Shown here: positions 1 through 9,570 of the stretch, one piece after another
How the letters are laid out: each line of letters starts with the position of its first letter
How positions within the stretch are numbered: the stretch's first letter is position 1
Source of the DNA: JAJECS01 sp965198185
GTDB lineage: Bacteria > Chloroflexota > UBA11872
Reading direction: 5' to 3'
Assembly (NCBI GenBank): GCA_965198185.1
Contig: CBDAOU010000002.1
Span: forward strand, 1,488,001-1,552,000
Length of the DNA stretch: 64,000 nt
Notes under the pieces: model-generated
Told to the model about the DNA's origin: nothing
Databases searched by the model: none
Seen by the model: only the letters and a program-made list of their open reading frames with translations
Position numbers and translations under genes: made by a program

Positions 1-465
1 GCGCCGGTCGGGGTCTGGGTCGCGGGTGTCCTCGATCACGTTGGCGAAGGCCGCATTCGAGATCACGATGTTGTTGTCCGTAGTCCCGTCGTGCTCGACC
101 AGGCCCAGGTTGGGCCGTTCCCAGTTGACGCCGTCGTGCGACGTGGCGTAGCAGATGCTGTATTGGAGGTTCCTCATGTCGAAGTTGAGGTCCTCCAACT
201 GGGTGCCCGTCAGGTCCAGGCCCATGTCGGCCACGCCCATGCCGCCCATGCCCTGGTACCACATGCGGAAACTGCCGTCCGCGTCGCGCCAGACCGTGCC
301 GAATAGTTCGAGCCGGCCTTCCCAGGGATAGATCGGAATCATGACGGGATTGCCCACGTACTTCGCGGGCTGGTTGAGATTCCGCGTGACGCCGACGGCC
401 TCGTCGATAACGAGGTCGTCGATGAATAGCTGCTTCTGCGCGCCGAATTCCAAGGGCTGCATCAT
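1..465 (-). CDS. Beta-propeller glycoside-hydrolase-like protein, 5' part only (runs off the window)
   Basis: The reverse frame is open for 155 codons from tandem ATG codons at 465 to the window edge. The N-terminus has the FIDDLVID start and an asparagine-rich NLNQPAKYVGNP stretch, then FRMWYQGM and SHDGVNWERPNLGL. These are the blade motifs of GH32/GH43-like five-bladed propeller proteins of unassigned substrate, common in Planctomycetes and Chloroflexota. The same family recurs in this window at 23974-25473, whose SEDGVNWTRPEL motif matches. The catalytic region is outside the window, so activity cannot be judged. A perfect inverted repeat lies directly upstream of the start. I infer a carbohydrate-related, probably cytoplasmic protein, since no signal peptide is visible. 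Confidence 0.75.
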   Translation of the reverse strand, partial: MMQPLEFGAQKQLFIDDLVIDEAVGVTRNLNQPAKYVGNPVMIPIYPWEGRLELFGTVWRDADGSFRMWYQGMGGMGVADMGLDLTGTQLEDLNFDMRNLQYSICYATSHDGVNWERPNLGLVEHDGTTDNNIVISNAAFANVIEDTRDPDPDRR

Positions 466-470
466 CGGCT

Positions 471-496
471 CGTCCTAGGTGTCATCGCCTAGGACG
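471..496. promoter_or_regulatory. Perfect 9-bp inverted repeat upstream of the propeller gene (operator candidate)
   Basis: CGTCCTAGG at 471-479 and CCTAGGACG at 488-496 are exact reverse complements with an 8-base spacer. The repeat begins 6 bases before the ATG at 465, so it would sit in the 5' untranslated region or block initiation. It could be a repressor site or an RNA hairpin. There is no T-run, so a terminator is unlikely. Confidence 0.4.
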
Positions 497-575
497 GATT
501 GTCCCAAGTCCACGGCCGGCGGGCTCGCGTGGCCCTGATCGTGCCATCGCATATCGCGGCGTCCAACGCGGTCAT

Positions 576-597
576 GCCTCCGCACTCCTGCGGAGGC
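576..597. repeat. Perfect hairpin, 9-bp stem and 4-base loop
   Basis: GCCTCCGCA (576-584) pairs exactly with TGCGGAGGC (589-597) around CTCC. It lies between divergent or unrelated units and shows no coding potential. It may be a transcript end signal or one copy of a dispersed palindromic element. Confidence 0.5.
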
Positions 598-610
598 GGG
601 TGTGCCGGTG

Positions 611-664
611 CCGTTCGTGGTGAGCTTGTCGAACCAGGCCCTTCGACAAGCTCAGGGCGAACGG
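611..664. repeat. REP-like palindromic element
   Basis: Outer arms CCGTTCG (611-617) and CGAACGG (658-664) and inner 13-bp arms TGAGCTTGTCGAA (621-633) and TTCGACAAGCTCA (642-654) are all exact complements. Only the three bases between the arms mismatch. The GAGCTTGTCGAA core is familiar from dispersed intergenic repeats in many environmental bacterial genomes. It sits beyond the 3' end of the ABC operon (ends at 759). Confidence 0.7.
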
Positions 665-758
665 CCGTATCGCCGAACCAGCGCGCAGATTCGGCACGGG
701 GTGATTGATGCCATGGCCAATCGCACCGGCACCAGTTCGGACGCCTGCATCCTGTTGG

Positions 759-2555
759 CTATTCCGCAGCCGCCTCCGGCTGCAGGAATTGCAGGTCGCA
801 GAGCCGCCGGTAGAGATCGCAGCGTTCGTAGAGCTCCGCGTGCCGGCCGGTGTCGATCACCTGGCCCTCGTCGAGCACAACGATCGACTCCGCGCGGCGG
901 ACGGTGGCAAGCCGATGGGCGATGACGATGGTCGTGCGACCGCGCGAGGCGCGGGCCAGCGCCTCCTGCACCAGCCGCTCGGACTCGGCGTCGAGGGACG
1001 ACGTGGCCTCGTCGAGGATGAGAATGCGCGGGTCGCCGAGAATGGCCCGCGCAATGGCCACCCGTTGAATCTGCCCGCCTGACAGGCGCAAGCCACGCTC
1101 GCCGATGTGCGTGCCATATCCATCTTCGGTGGCGGTGATGAAATCGTGCGCATTGGCGATGGTCGCGGCCTCGACGACCCGTTCATGGCCGATGTCGTCG
1201 CGCCCGAGCCTGATGTTCTCTTCAATTGAGCCGTCGAACAGCACGGGGTCCTGGAATACCACGCCGAGCCGTTCACGCACGGCGGAAGCGTCGACGCCGG
1301 CAATGTCGGTTCCATCGATGCGGATGCGGCCACTGGTCGGCTCATAGAACCGCAGCAAGAGGCTGGTGAGCGTCGTCTTGCCCGCGCCGCTGGGACCGAC
1401 CACCGCGACGGTTTCGCCCGGATTGGCGCGAAAGCTCACGTCGCGCAGCACCGGACTGCCATCGGCGTAGGCGAACGACACTCCGTCAAAGCGAAGCTCA
1501 CCGCGCTGGCCGATCGGCCGGGCCGCGGTTGTGGTTGGTGCCGGCTCGGGACCGGAGTCGAGGAACGCGAAGACGCGCCGGGCGGCGCCCGCCGCCACTT
1601 GCATGCGAGAGGAATCCGAGACGGCATTGCGCACGGGTGCGCCCAGTTGGAGCATGTACTGCCCGGCGGCAACGAGCATCCCCAGTTGCACCGCCCCATC
1701 CACCACCGCGCCGGCGAGCACGGCCCAGATTGCGATGTAAATGACCCAGTACACGACGTGTGGCACCCATCGCAGGCTCTCAACGAGCGACAGGCGGACT
1801 TGTGCCCGCCACAGCCCATCCGCCTCAGCGCCGACACGCTCCCCTGCCCAGGTTTGGCGGTTTGCGGCCTTGATGTCGCGGGCGCCCCCGACCATCTCGG
1901 TGAGCACGGCAGACAGTCGCCCAACGGAATCCTGCACGCGCCCGCTGGCTGACCGCGTCGTGCCGCGAAGCCTGGTTGAAAGCAGCACATGGATCGGCAG
2001 CGAACTGAGCGCGATAAGGCCCAAGCGCCAGTCGATGGCGAAAAGGATTGCCAGATAGGCCGGCAGGCGGAACGCTTGGGCGAACACCAGGGAGACGAAA
2101 TCCTCGTAGGCACGGGCGATCACCGTGGCGTCCGAGGTCAGGTGTGCCGCGATGTCACCAGTCCGGCGGGCTCGGACCTCGCTGAGCGGCATCCGCTGTG
2201 CGTGCCGCAGTACGTCTGAGCGAAGTCTGAGCATCGCCCCCTGCGCTGCCCGCTCGTGAAACCAGTGGCCGACCGTCGCGTCAATCGCCGTCGCGACGCC
2301 GACGGCGCCGATCGCGACCAGCACAGGCACCAGCAGTCCACGGTTGTCTTGCCCAAACACGTCGTCGATAAGCAGGTGCAGCAGCCATGGGCGGACGATC
2401 CAGATCACCGAGTTGCCGAGCGTTGCCCCAATGGCCACCGAGTAGTCCCGGGCGCTGGGCCGCATGTAGGTCCACAGGCGCTTGGCCACATTCCAGTCCG
2501 AGGACTCGGGCGTCGTGCGGCGCGCAACCTGATCGGTTGCCAACGGAGTGCTCAT
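759..2555 (-). CDS. ABC exporter half-transporter 1 (MdlB/MsbA-type, TMD-NBD)
   Basis: This 598-residue protein has an exporter transmembrane domain (about residues 30-320) fused to a nucleotide-binding domain. Walker A GPSGAGKTT lies near 387-395, followed by the LSGGQ signature, Walker B ILILDEATSSLD and the IAHRL switch histidine, so the ATPase site looks complete. Its ATG overlaps the stop of the upstream half-transporter by four bases (ATGA), so the two are translationally coupled and probably form a heterodimer. Its C-terminus (LCDLQFL then Pro/Ala-rich) matches that of half-transporter 3, which marks it as the same paralogous type. The substrate cannot be read from sequence; this family exports lipids, drugs or peptides. 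Confidence 0.9.
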   Translation of the reverse strand: MSTPLATDQVARRTTPESSDWNVAKRLWTYMRPSARDYSVAIGATLGNSVIWIVRPWLLHLLIDDVFGQDNRGLLVPVLVAIGAVGVATAIDATVGHWFHERAAQGAMLRLRSDVLRHAQRMPLSEVRARRTGDIAAHLTSDATVIARAYEDFVSLVFAQAFRLPAYLAILFAIDWRLGLIALSSLPIHVLLSTRLRGTTRSASGRVQDSVGRLSAVLTEMVGGARDIKAANRQTWAGERVGAEADGLWRAQVRLSLVESLRWVPHVVYWVIYIAIWAVLAGAVVDGAVQLGMLVAAGQYMLQLGAPVRNAVSDSSRMQVAAGAARRVFAFLDSGPEPAPTTTAARPIGQRGELRFDGVSFAYADGSPVLRDVSFRANPGETVAVVGPSGAGKTTLTSLLLRFYEPTSGRIRIDGTDIAGVDASAVRERLGVVFQDPVLFDGSIEENIRLGRDDIGHERVVEAATIANAHDFITATEDGYGTHIGERGLRLSGGQIQRVAIARAILGDPRILILDEATSSLDAESERLVQEALARASRGRTTIVIAHRLATVRRAESIVVLDEGQVIDTGRHAELYERCDLYRRLCDLQFLQPEAAAE

Positions 2556-4308
2556 GGTGCGCCCGCCGGCTGCTCCATCTGCAAATCGCAGAGGTCGCGG
2601 TACAAGTCACACCGCCGGTAGAGCTCGTCATGTCGACCACGGTCGAGGATGCGACCAGCGTCGAGGACGACGATGGCGTCAGCCTGCCGGACGGTGGCCA
2701 GTCGGTGGGCAATCACGATGGTGGTACGTCCGCCCATACCTGCTGACATCGCGGCCATCACATCACGTTCTGACTCGGCGTCGAGCGAGGCGGTCGCCTC
2801 GTCGAGCACCAGGATCTTGGGGTCGGGCGCAATGGCGCGCGCGATGGCGATCCGTTGCGCCTGGCCGCCCGACAAGCCGAGCCCGCGTTCGCCGAGGGTT
2901 GTCTCGTAGCCACCGGGCAGTTCCTCGATGAACTCCGCGGCGCGGGCGATGCGTGCCGCTTCCTTGACGCGCGCACGTCGATGTCGTCGCGGCCAAAGCC
3001 AATGTTCGCGCCGATTGATCCCGTGAAGAGTGCCGGGTCCTGGAACACGACGCCGACGTGGCGCCGCACCTGCGTTGGCCCGACGTCCGCGATGTCGCGC
3101 CCATCGATCGTGATGGAGCCTTCCAGAGGACGCACGAAACCCAGCAGGACGTTGATGGTCGTGGACTTCCCGGCGCCAGTCGGCCCGACGAGAGCTGTCA
3201 CCTTCCCGGCTCGCGCCTTGAAGGACACGCCCTGAAGCACCCTTGGGCCAGACTCGAAGGCCACGCTGACATCGCGGAATTCGATTTCGCCGCGCGGCAC
3301 GGCCAGCACCGATGAAGCGCTGTCCATGGCCGGCTCACCCGATGTATCGACAAAGCCAAACAGCCGCCCGGCGGCACCGACGGCATTCTGAAGTTCTACA
3401 TAGGCTGTCGTGAGCGGGCCCACCGAGATATCCAGCCAGGCAAAGTAGCCGACCATGGCGAGTGCGAACCCGATCGTGACCGTGCCCTGGAAGAGGCCCT
3501 CGGCCAGCACGGCGAAGATTGCCGCGTGAATCAACCAAAAGACGGCATTGAGTGAGTAGGTCCATCCGCGGACGGTCCCCTGATAGACACCCGCGCGCAA
3601 TAGCGTGCGCAGACTCTGTCGTAAGCGCTGGAGGGACCAGCGCTCCGCATTGAACGCGCGGAGGTCGCGAGTACCGGCGACGAGCTCGGTCGACAGGCCG
3701 CCGAGCTGGCCCGTCGCGTCCTGCAAGCGGCGGCTCGCACGGGCTTGGTGCCGCCGGTTCAGCCAGGGCACGAGCATGTAGACCGGCACGATCGCAACCG
3801 CCCCGACCCCGAACCGCCAGTCGAAGATGGCGATGACCGCGACTACCACGACGAGCTGCACGGCCGACGCGATGCCCCGTCCGTACGACTCCTGGTAGGC
3901 GGTCGCGACTGCCTCAGCGTCGGAGGTGAAATGCGTGACGATCTCGCCCCGGCGGTGCCGCCGAAAGTACGTCAGCGGTAGGCGAAACAAGTGCCCCATG
4001 AGATCCGCCCGCAGCACGTTGACGGCGCGTGCGCCCGCGCGCGTAAAGAGGTAGCCACTCAGAATGGAGAGGGCCGCCGTCAATACCGCCAGAATCCCGA
4101 GGGCCGCCAGCACCGGCGGCAGCAACTCCAACTTGCCCGCAATCGCAACGTCGTCGACAAGCGCCTTGGTGAGCAATGGGACGGGGATCCCAGTGGCCAC
4201 CACGAGCAATGAGGCAGCGATGGCGCCCGCCTGCGCCCTCCAATGCGGCCGCAAGTAGGCAGCCAAGCGGCGGACGGTCGTAGCGGTGCTGGGTGGTGAG
4301 GCTTCCAT
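2552..4308 (-). CDS. ABC exporter half-transporter 2, one frameshift
   Basis: This TMD-NBD half-transporter is the partner of the gene at 759-2555. The frame is open from ATG 4308 (MEASPPST; a TTG at 4338 is the alternative) through Walker A GPTGAGKST to GRDDIDVRA. The rest of the ATPase domain (LSGGQ, ILVLDEATASLD, IAHRL) continues in another frame to 2552. Restoring one base in the GC run at about 2968-2974 joins both parts and gives exactly the spacing seen in the paralogues. The break is therefore a single-base deletion, either a consensus error or a recent mutation. If real, the protein would lose the signature motif and Walker B. Confidence 0.8.
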
Positions 4309-4421
4309 GTGCGTTCTTCGGGCGGCGCCGGCGGTCAAACCAGACCGCGGCTCAGGGCTGTCAGGACCGCCTAGGTCGCGCGCCCGAGGCGGCGAAGCGA
4401 GAGGTTAGCAGATGGCACGGG

Positions 4422-6211
4422 CTATGCCGCGGCCGGGTCCGGCGTTAGGAATTGCAAGTCGCAGAGGCGCCGGTAGAGCTCGCAGCGCTCGTAGAGCTGC
4501 TCGTGCCGGCCGCTATCGAGAACGCGGCCATCGTCAAGAACCACGATTGAATCCGCGCGACGCACGGTGGCGAGCCGGTGGGCGATGGCGATGGTTGTCC
4601 TTCCCTGCGACGCGCGGGCCAGCGCCTCCTGCGCCAGGCGTTCGGACTCGGCGTCCAGCGCCGAGGTGGCCTCGTCGAGAACGAGGATGCGCGGATTGGC
4701 GGCAATGGCTCGGGCAATTGCCACCCGCTGCGCCTGGCCGCCCGAAAGCCGCAGGCCGCGTTCGCCGATGCGGGTCGCGTAGCCGTGCTCGGTGGCGGTG
4801 ATGAAGTCGTGTGCGTTGGCGATAGTGGCCGCGCGCTCAACTTGTACGTCGGTTAGCTCCTCACGGCCGAAGCGAATGTTCTCGCCGATGGCGCCCTCGA
4901 ACAGCATGGGGTCCTGGAACACGACCCCGAACGATCCGCGCAGCGCCGCGGGATCAAAGGTGCCGGTGTCGTGGCCGTCAACGGTGATGCGACCAGATGC
5001 TGGATCGACAAAGCGGAGCAGCAGGTTGATCAGTGTCGTCTTGCCGGCGCCACTCGGTCCCACGACCGCCAGGGTCGTGCCGGGCGCCGCGCGGAAGTTG
5101 ACCTCGCGCAATAGGGTCTGGTCATCGTCGTAGCTGAACGCCACACGGTCGAAGCGCACCTCACCGTCCCTGATCGGGGACGACGCGACCGCTGCGCCAA
5201 CCGGCTCTTCGGGAATGTCCAGGAAGGCGAAGACGCGACGCGCAGCTCCCAGCGCCGTTTGGATCTCGACGTACGCGCCCACGATGAGGCGCGACGGCGA
5301 TTCGAGCATCATGAAATAGCCGCTCAACGCGATCAGCAGTCCCACGGTGATCTGCCCCTCGACCGCCGGGCGGGCTAGCACGACCCAGATCGCCGCCAAA
5401 GAGCCCCAGTAGACGACCGTCTGGACCATGGCGATGCCTCGCACCACGACCAGGCGCAGGCGCCCCGCCACAGCCGGCGCGCCGCGACGCGCAGCCGCCG
5501 GCCGGCCCAATCCTCGCGATTGAAGGCCTTAAGGTCACGGGCGCCTCCCACAAATTCGGTCAGCAGCGCCGACAGATTGGCCATGGCGTCCTGGACGCGC
5601 TGGCTGGCGTCCTGCACCCTGCCTTGCATCAGCACCGGCAGGAAGGCATAGAACGGGATCAAGGCCGCGGCAAGGAGGCCGAAGCGCCAGTCCACCGCGA
5701 AGATGATGGCCACGATCGCCATCACGCGAAGGCTCGAAATGGCGCCTTCCGAAAACACACGCTGGTAGACCCCGCCCATGGCGGTCGCGTCGGAGGTGAA
5801 ATGCGCCACCACGTCGCCGGTCCGATGCTCGCGAAGACTGGTCAGCGGCAGGCGATGCGCGTGGTGCAGGATGTCCGTCCGCAAGTAGTTCATGGCTCGT
5901 TCGCCGACGCGGGCATAGCCGTATTCGGCGGCGTATCCGAGCCCGGCAACGACCGCCTCCAGTGCGACCATGCCTATAAGCACCGGCGCCAGCAGCGCCT
6001 CATTTCCCTGGCCGAAGACATCGTCGACCAGCAGCTTGATGAGCCAGGGACGAGCGAGCACAAGCACCGCGGCGGCGGCAGCCGCCGCCGTGGCGAGCGC
6101 GCCGGTCACCCAGTACGGGCGGGCATAGCCCAGCAGGCGCCGGAACATGGACCACGCGCTTGCTGCGCCGGCGGTCTCACCACGAGCCATCGCCGCCGCC
6201 GGCGCACTCAT
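4422..6211 (-). CDS. ABC exporter half-transporter 3, one frameshift
   Basis: This is an MdlB-type half-transporter of about 596 residues. The N-terminal part (6211 to about 5467) holds the transmembrane helices up to WAGRRLRV...RRLWRG. The remainder, from RLRLVVV through Walker A GPSGAGKTT, LSGGQ and ILVLDEATSALD, is in another frame ending at 4422. Adding one base to the C-run at 5463-5466 restores one protein that aligns without gaps to half-transporter 1. Its ATG overlaps the stop of half-transporter 4 (ATGA). It is the paralogue of half-transporter 1 (same C-terminal LCDLQFL end). A 113-base gap separates it from half-transporter 2. Confidence 0.8.
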
Positions 6212-7980
6212 GGGCTCACGGCGCCCGTGGAAGTCATCTGCAAGTCGCAGAGCTCGCGGTAGAGGTCACAACGATCGTAGAGGTCGTTATGCCGACCGGA
6301 GTCGACGACCTTGCCGGCGTCCAGTACAACGATGTGGTCGGCGTCGCGCACGGTTGACAGCCGGTGGGCGATCACCAGCATGGTGCGGTCCTCGGCGGCC
6401 CGCTCCAGCGCCGCGTGCACCAGGCGTTCGGCCTCGGCGTCGAGCGCCGAGGTGGCCTCGTCGAGGACGAGGACCCGCGGGTCGGCGGCGATGGCCCGGG
6501 CAATCGCGATGCGCTGCGCCTGCCCGCCGGAGAGCCGCAAACCACGTTCGCCGATCTGGGTCGTGTAGCCCTGCGGCATGGCCGTAATGAAATCGTGCGC
6601 GTTGGCGATCGTGGCCGCCTCGACGACCCGCGCTTCCGAAATATCGTCGCGGCCAAACCTGATGTTGTCGGCCACCGTGCCCGCGAAGAGCACGGGGTCC
6701 TGGAACACGACGCCCACGTGGCGCCGCAACTCGGCCGCGGTGACCGTGGCCACGTCATGTCCATCCACGAGGATGCGTCCGCCGTGCGGCTGCAGAAAGC
6801 GCAGCAGCAGGTTCGCGATGGTGGTCTTGCCGGAGCCGCTGGGACCGACCAAGGCCGTGGTCCGACCGGCGGGCGCCGTGAAGCTCACGTCTTGGATCAC
6901 GGGCGCGCCGCTCTCGTAGGCGGCGTTGACGTGCTCGAAGTCGATCTCGCCACGGATGTCCGGCAGGCCACGCGCGGCGTCCGGTTTCGCCGACTCTGTG
7001 GGCGTGTCGAGGAACGCGAACAGCCGTCCTGCGGCGCCCAGGGCGTGCTGGGTCTCGGCGTAAGCGCCCATCAGCGCGTATGCCGGCGCCAAGAAGTACG
7101 CCATGTACTGGGCCAACGCGAACACCACGCCAAACTTGATCTCACCGCCGAGGATGGCCCCAGCCAGGACTGCAAAGATCGCCACCCGAATCAGCTCGTG
7201 GGTGAGGATGAAGAAGAGCCGAGTTTGCAGCAATGCCGCCACACGCAGGCGAGCGCTAAACAGCCGGCGCAGATCGTCTGCCAGGCGGCTCGCCGCCCAG
7301 CCCTGCCGGTTAAAGGCCCTGATCTCGCGGGCGCCGGCGACCAGCTCGGTGGATAGCCCGCCAAGCGCGGCCATGGCCGTCTGCTCTCGCTCACCCGCCC
7401 GGCGTTGCGGGCGGCCGAGCAGCGCGGGGAGAAGCATTTGCAGCGGAATGACGCCAATCGACACCAGGACAAAGCGCCAGTCAATGATCCCGACAACCAG
7501 CAGCATGAGGACCAGCTCGATCAGGGCGGCTGGGGATGCGCCGAAAGCCGCGCGATAGACGCCCGTGACCGCGACGGAGTCGGTGGTGAAGTGGGCCACG
7601 ACCTCGCCGCTCCGCTGACGCCGGAAGTAGGCGAGCGGCAGCCGCAGCGTGTGGTCCATGAGGCGCGTGCGGAGGTCGTTGATCGCCTGCTCGCCGGCGG
7701 TGGTGAACAGATAGTTGGACGCCAGATGGAAAACGGCCGTGGCCACGGCCGCCGCGACCATGCCCGCGGCCGCCGGCCCGAGCAGGTCCAGGTTTCCTGC
7801 CCCCACGACGTCATCGATGAGGATCTTGGTCAACCAGGGGAAGGGTAGGTAGGCGGCCACAACGAGGACCGACGCCAGGATCGCCGCCGCCTGCCAGCGC
7901 CAGTGCGGTCTCAAGTAGGCGGCCAAGCGGCGCAGGAGCCAGACGGTGCTGGGCGATTGGGCCGACGCTGCGTCGCTCAT
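6208..7980 (-). CDS. ABC exporter half-transporter 4 (TMD-NBD)
   Basis: This intact 590-residue half-transporter is the first gene of the four-gene ABC operon. I chose ATG 7980 (MSDAASAQ) because a strong GGAGGAGG ribosome site lies just upstream; the frame stays open to 8085, but that would overlap the neighbouring gene. It carries GPSGSGKTT, LSGGQ, VLVLDEATSALD and IAHRL, so the ATPase is complete. It is paralogous to half-transporter 2 (both end in LCDLQM plus a short tail). The four genes thus form A-B A'-B' pairs from a tandem duplication. The product is an inner-membrane ATP-driven exporter of unknown cargo. Confidence 0.9.
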   Translation of the reverse strand: MSDAASAQSPSTVWLLRRLAAYLRPHWRWQAAAILASVLVVAAYLPFPWLTKILIDDVVGAGNLDLLGPAAAGMVAAAVATAVFHLASNYLFTTAGEQAINDLRTRLMDHTLRLPLAYFRRQRSGEVVAHFTTDSVAVTGVYRAAFGASPAALIELVLMLLVVGIIDWRFVLVSIGVIPLQMLLPALLGRPQRRAGEREQTAMAALGGLSTELVAGAREIRAFNRQGWAASRLADDLRRLFSARLRVAALLQTRLFFILTHELIRVAIFAVLAGAILGGEIKFGVVFALAQYMAYFLAPAYALMGAYAETQHALGAAGRLFAFLDTPTESAKPDAARGLPDIRGEIDFEHVNAAYESGAPVIQDVSFTAPAGRTTALVGPSGSGKTTIANLLLRFLQPHGGRILVDGHDVATVTAAELRRHVGVVFQDPVLFAGTVADNIRFGRDDISEARVVEAATIANAHDFITAMPQGYTTQIGERGLRLSGGQAQRIAIARAIAADPRVLVLDEATSALDAEAERLVHAALERAAEDRTMLVIAHRLSTVRDADHIVVLDAGKVVDSGRHNDLYDRCDLYRELCDLQMTSTGAVSP

Positions 7981-8041
7981 CGTGCCTCCTCCAGGCGAGG
8001 GTGCCACGGCTCGCTCAGGGCCGCATGCGGCGGAGGCTTCG

Positions 8042-9238
8042 CTATGGCTGCAGACCGTCCAGCGCGACGGGGAAGGCGTCGGCATTTCGCAGCGTGTCGG
8101 CCCGGGCCTGCACCTCGGGCCTGAGCCGACGATTCGATACGAGGGGCACTGTCATCTCGTGCCGGCCGCCGTGCGAGCGCAGGCGTGATCCGCTCAGCAC
8201 CGAGAGATCGTGCGCGCCGGGCGACCGGCCCAGGACCGAGCCGCGATCACTGAGCACGACGATGTCGCCGATGCGGTCGGCGGGCAGCTCGTACGTGGCG
8301 GCGGCTTCGCTGCGGGGCAGCGCGTCGTCGATGCGTGAGTCGTCGCGCAGGCGCTGGAGCGCCGCCTCCACCTGGTCGGGTGGGAGGTAGGCGGTGGCAA
8401 ACGAGCCCAGGCCCGCGTGGTGCGTGACATGTGGATCGGTCACCGGTAGCACCACTCGAAACGGCCCGGGAACCGCCGCGTCGAGCAGCGTTTCCAGATA
8501 GACGATGTTGGGCGTGCCGTCGGGATGGCATTTGTCATTCATGCCGTGATCGGCGGTCAGCAGGATCACTGCGCCGAGGGCGTCGAGCTCGGCGAGGCGG
8601 CGATCAAGCGACGTGTAGAAGGCGTCGGCTTCGGGCGAGCCGGGCGCATGGGTGTGCTGCACGAAATCCGTGAGCGACAGATAGATCAGGTCCGCCAGGC
8701 GCTCGCGCACGAGGTAGACGCCGCAGGCCATGACGAAGTCGCTCATGCGGCCGGAGTAGATGCCGGGGTTGAGCCGACCCATACGCCGGGTGACACCCTC
8801 GATGCCGTTATCGGCCTCGGTGGCTGCATGCGCCAGCTCGCCGGAGAAGCAGATGCCGCGCCAGCCGGTGGCCAGCATGGTGCGCAACTTGTCCTTGGCC
8901 GTGATGGCGGCCACGCGGCGGCCTTCCCGGCCGTACCGGGCGAAGAGCGACTCGCAGCGCAGGAAGCGCGGGTGGTCCATCATCACTTCCACTTGGCGCG
9001 TCGTGTCGTAGAAGTAGTTCCCCGAGATGCCGTGCGCCGCGGGCGGCTGGCCGGTGACGATCGTCATGTTGTTGGGGTTGGTGAACGAGGGAATCGCCGC
9101 CGGCACGAGGAGGTAGGCTCCCTCGCGCTGGAAGCGCTCGAGCGTGGGCATGCACCCGTGGTCGATCGCCGCGTCCACGTAGGACGGGTCGGTGCCGTCG
9201 GCGCAGATCACCACCACGGGCGCCAGGGTCTCAGGCAA
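8042..9238 (-). CDS. phnA: Phosphonoacetate hydrolase (alkaline phosphatase superfamily)
   Basis: This enzyme hydrolyses phosphonoacetate to acetate and phosphate and belongs to the alkaline-phosphatase/nucleotide-pyrophosphatase fold. The metal site is visible: D14 (CADGTD), nucleophile T53 (SFTNPNN), D191 and H195 (LTDFVQHTHAPG), D230-H231 (TADHGMND) and H355 (SHGGRHE). SFTNPNN and VTAKDK-like ITAKDKL are typical of PhnA. The protein is 398 residues, normal for the family. The start is probably TTG 9238, since no ATG fits upstream of VVVICADG; this is uncertain. No phosphonate transporter or PhnWX genes are nearby, so it may act on a scavenged organophosphonate; a related phosphodiester substrate cannot be excluded. 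Confidence 0.82.
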   Translation of the reverse strand: MPETLAPVVVICADGTDPSYVDAAIDHGCMPTLERFQREGAYLLVPAAIPSFTNPNNMTIVTGQPPAAHGISGNYFYDTTRQVEVMMDHPRFLRCESLFARYGREGRRVAAITAKDKLRTMLATGWRGICFSGELAHAATEADNGIEGVTRRMGRLNPGIYSGRMSDFVMACGVYLVRERLADLIYLSLTDFVQHTHAPGSPEADAFYTSLDRRLAELDALGAVILLTADHGMNDKCHPDGTPNIVYLETLLDAAVPGPFRVVLPVTDPHVTHHAGLGSFATAYLPPDQVEAALQRLRDDSRIDDALPRSEAAATYELPADRIGDIVVLSDRGSVLGRSPGAHDLSVLSGSRLRSHGGRHEMTVPLVSNRRLRPEVQARADTLRNADAFPVALDGLQP

Positions 9239-9347
9239 CGGCAGCCTCGAGTTCAGACTTGAGCTTCTCTATCAGTCTATCGGCGGCATCGGCCCGGAGG
9301 AGTTTCCTGCTGGCGGAGCCCGAACAGGGGCGCTTCGCGAAGCGCCC
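9231..9347 (-). pseudogene. C-terminal remnant of an unknown gene abutting a palindrome
   Basis: A reverse frame of 38 codons ends in TGA at 9231-9233, overlapping the phnA start by eight bases, as neighbouring operon genes often do. Its last 20 residues (ADAADRLIEKLKSELEAAVA) look like a real amphipathic helix. Upstream it runs straight into the 24-base palindrome at 9326-9349 and a stop, with no start codon. I read it as the tail of a gene cut by insertion of a palindromic element. Chance is possible at this length. Confidence 0.3.
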
Positions 9348-9349
9348 CT
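9326..9349. repeat. 24-base perfect palindrome
   Basis: AGGGGCGCTTCGCGAAGCGCCCCT is written here as two arms: AGGGGCGCTTCG and its exact complement CGAAGCGCCCCT. The flank reads GCGCCCCTACAC, which recurs at 55551-55645 and as GCCCCTACA at 57084-57092. This suggests a dispersed palindromic repeat family in intergenic DNA. Confidence 0.55.
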
Positions 9350-9448
9350 ACACCTCACCGGTGCGTCCGCGAGGCCGCGTCGCCTGGTCGAGTTTTTTGA
9401 CGTGTTCGGGGTTTAACTTCGACAACGAAGTAGCTCTGGCACGGTGCC

Positions 9449-9468
9449 CCGGGCTGCGTGCAGCCTGG
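9449..9468. repeat. GGCTGC-GT-GCAGCC hairpin, copy 1 of 2
   Basis: The inverted repeat GGCTGC/GCAGCC around GT matches the perfect copy at 55501-55522. Both copies are followed within about 30 bases by CCGCGGCAAGC. The shared flank shows that these are copies of one element and not chance hairpins. The rest of 9350-9570 has no convincing gene. Confidence 0.5.
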
Positions 9469-9570
9469 GAAGTTTCCCTCGGGGTGGGGGTCGCAGCCGC
9501 GGCAAGCTGATTCAGGCAGCGCTATTCTCGCAGCGCCGGTAGTGCGAACGGTCCTGGAGGGAGTACAGCG

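Noticed and set aside
8525..9262. Forward open frame opposite phnA
   Set aside because: It is an antisense shadow with no family motif; phnA carries the complete catalytic set.
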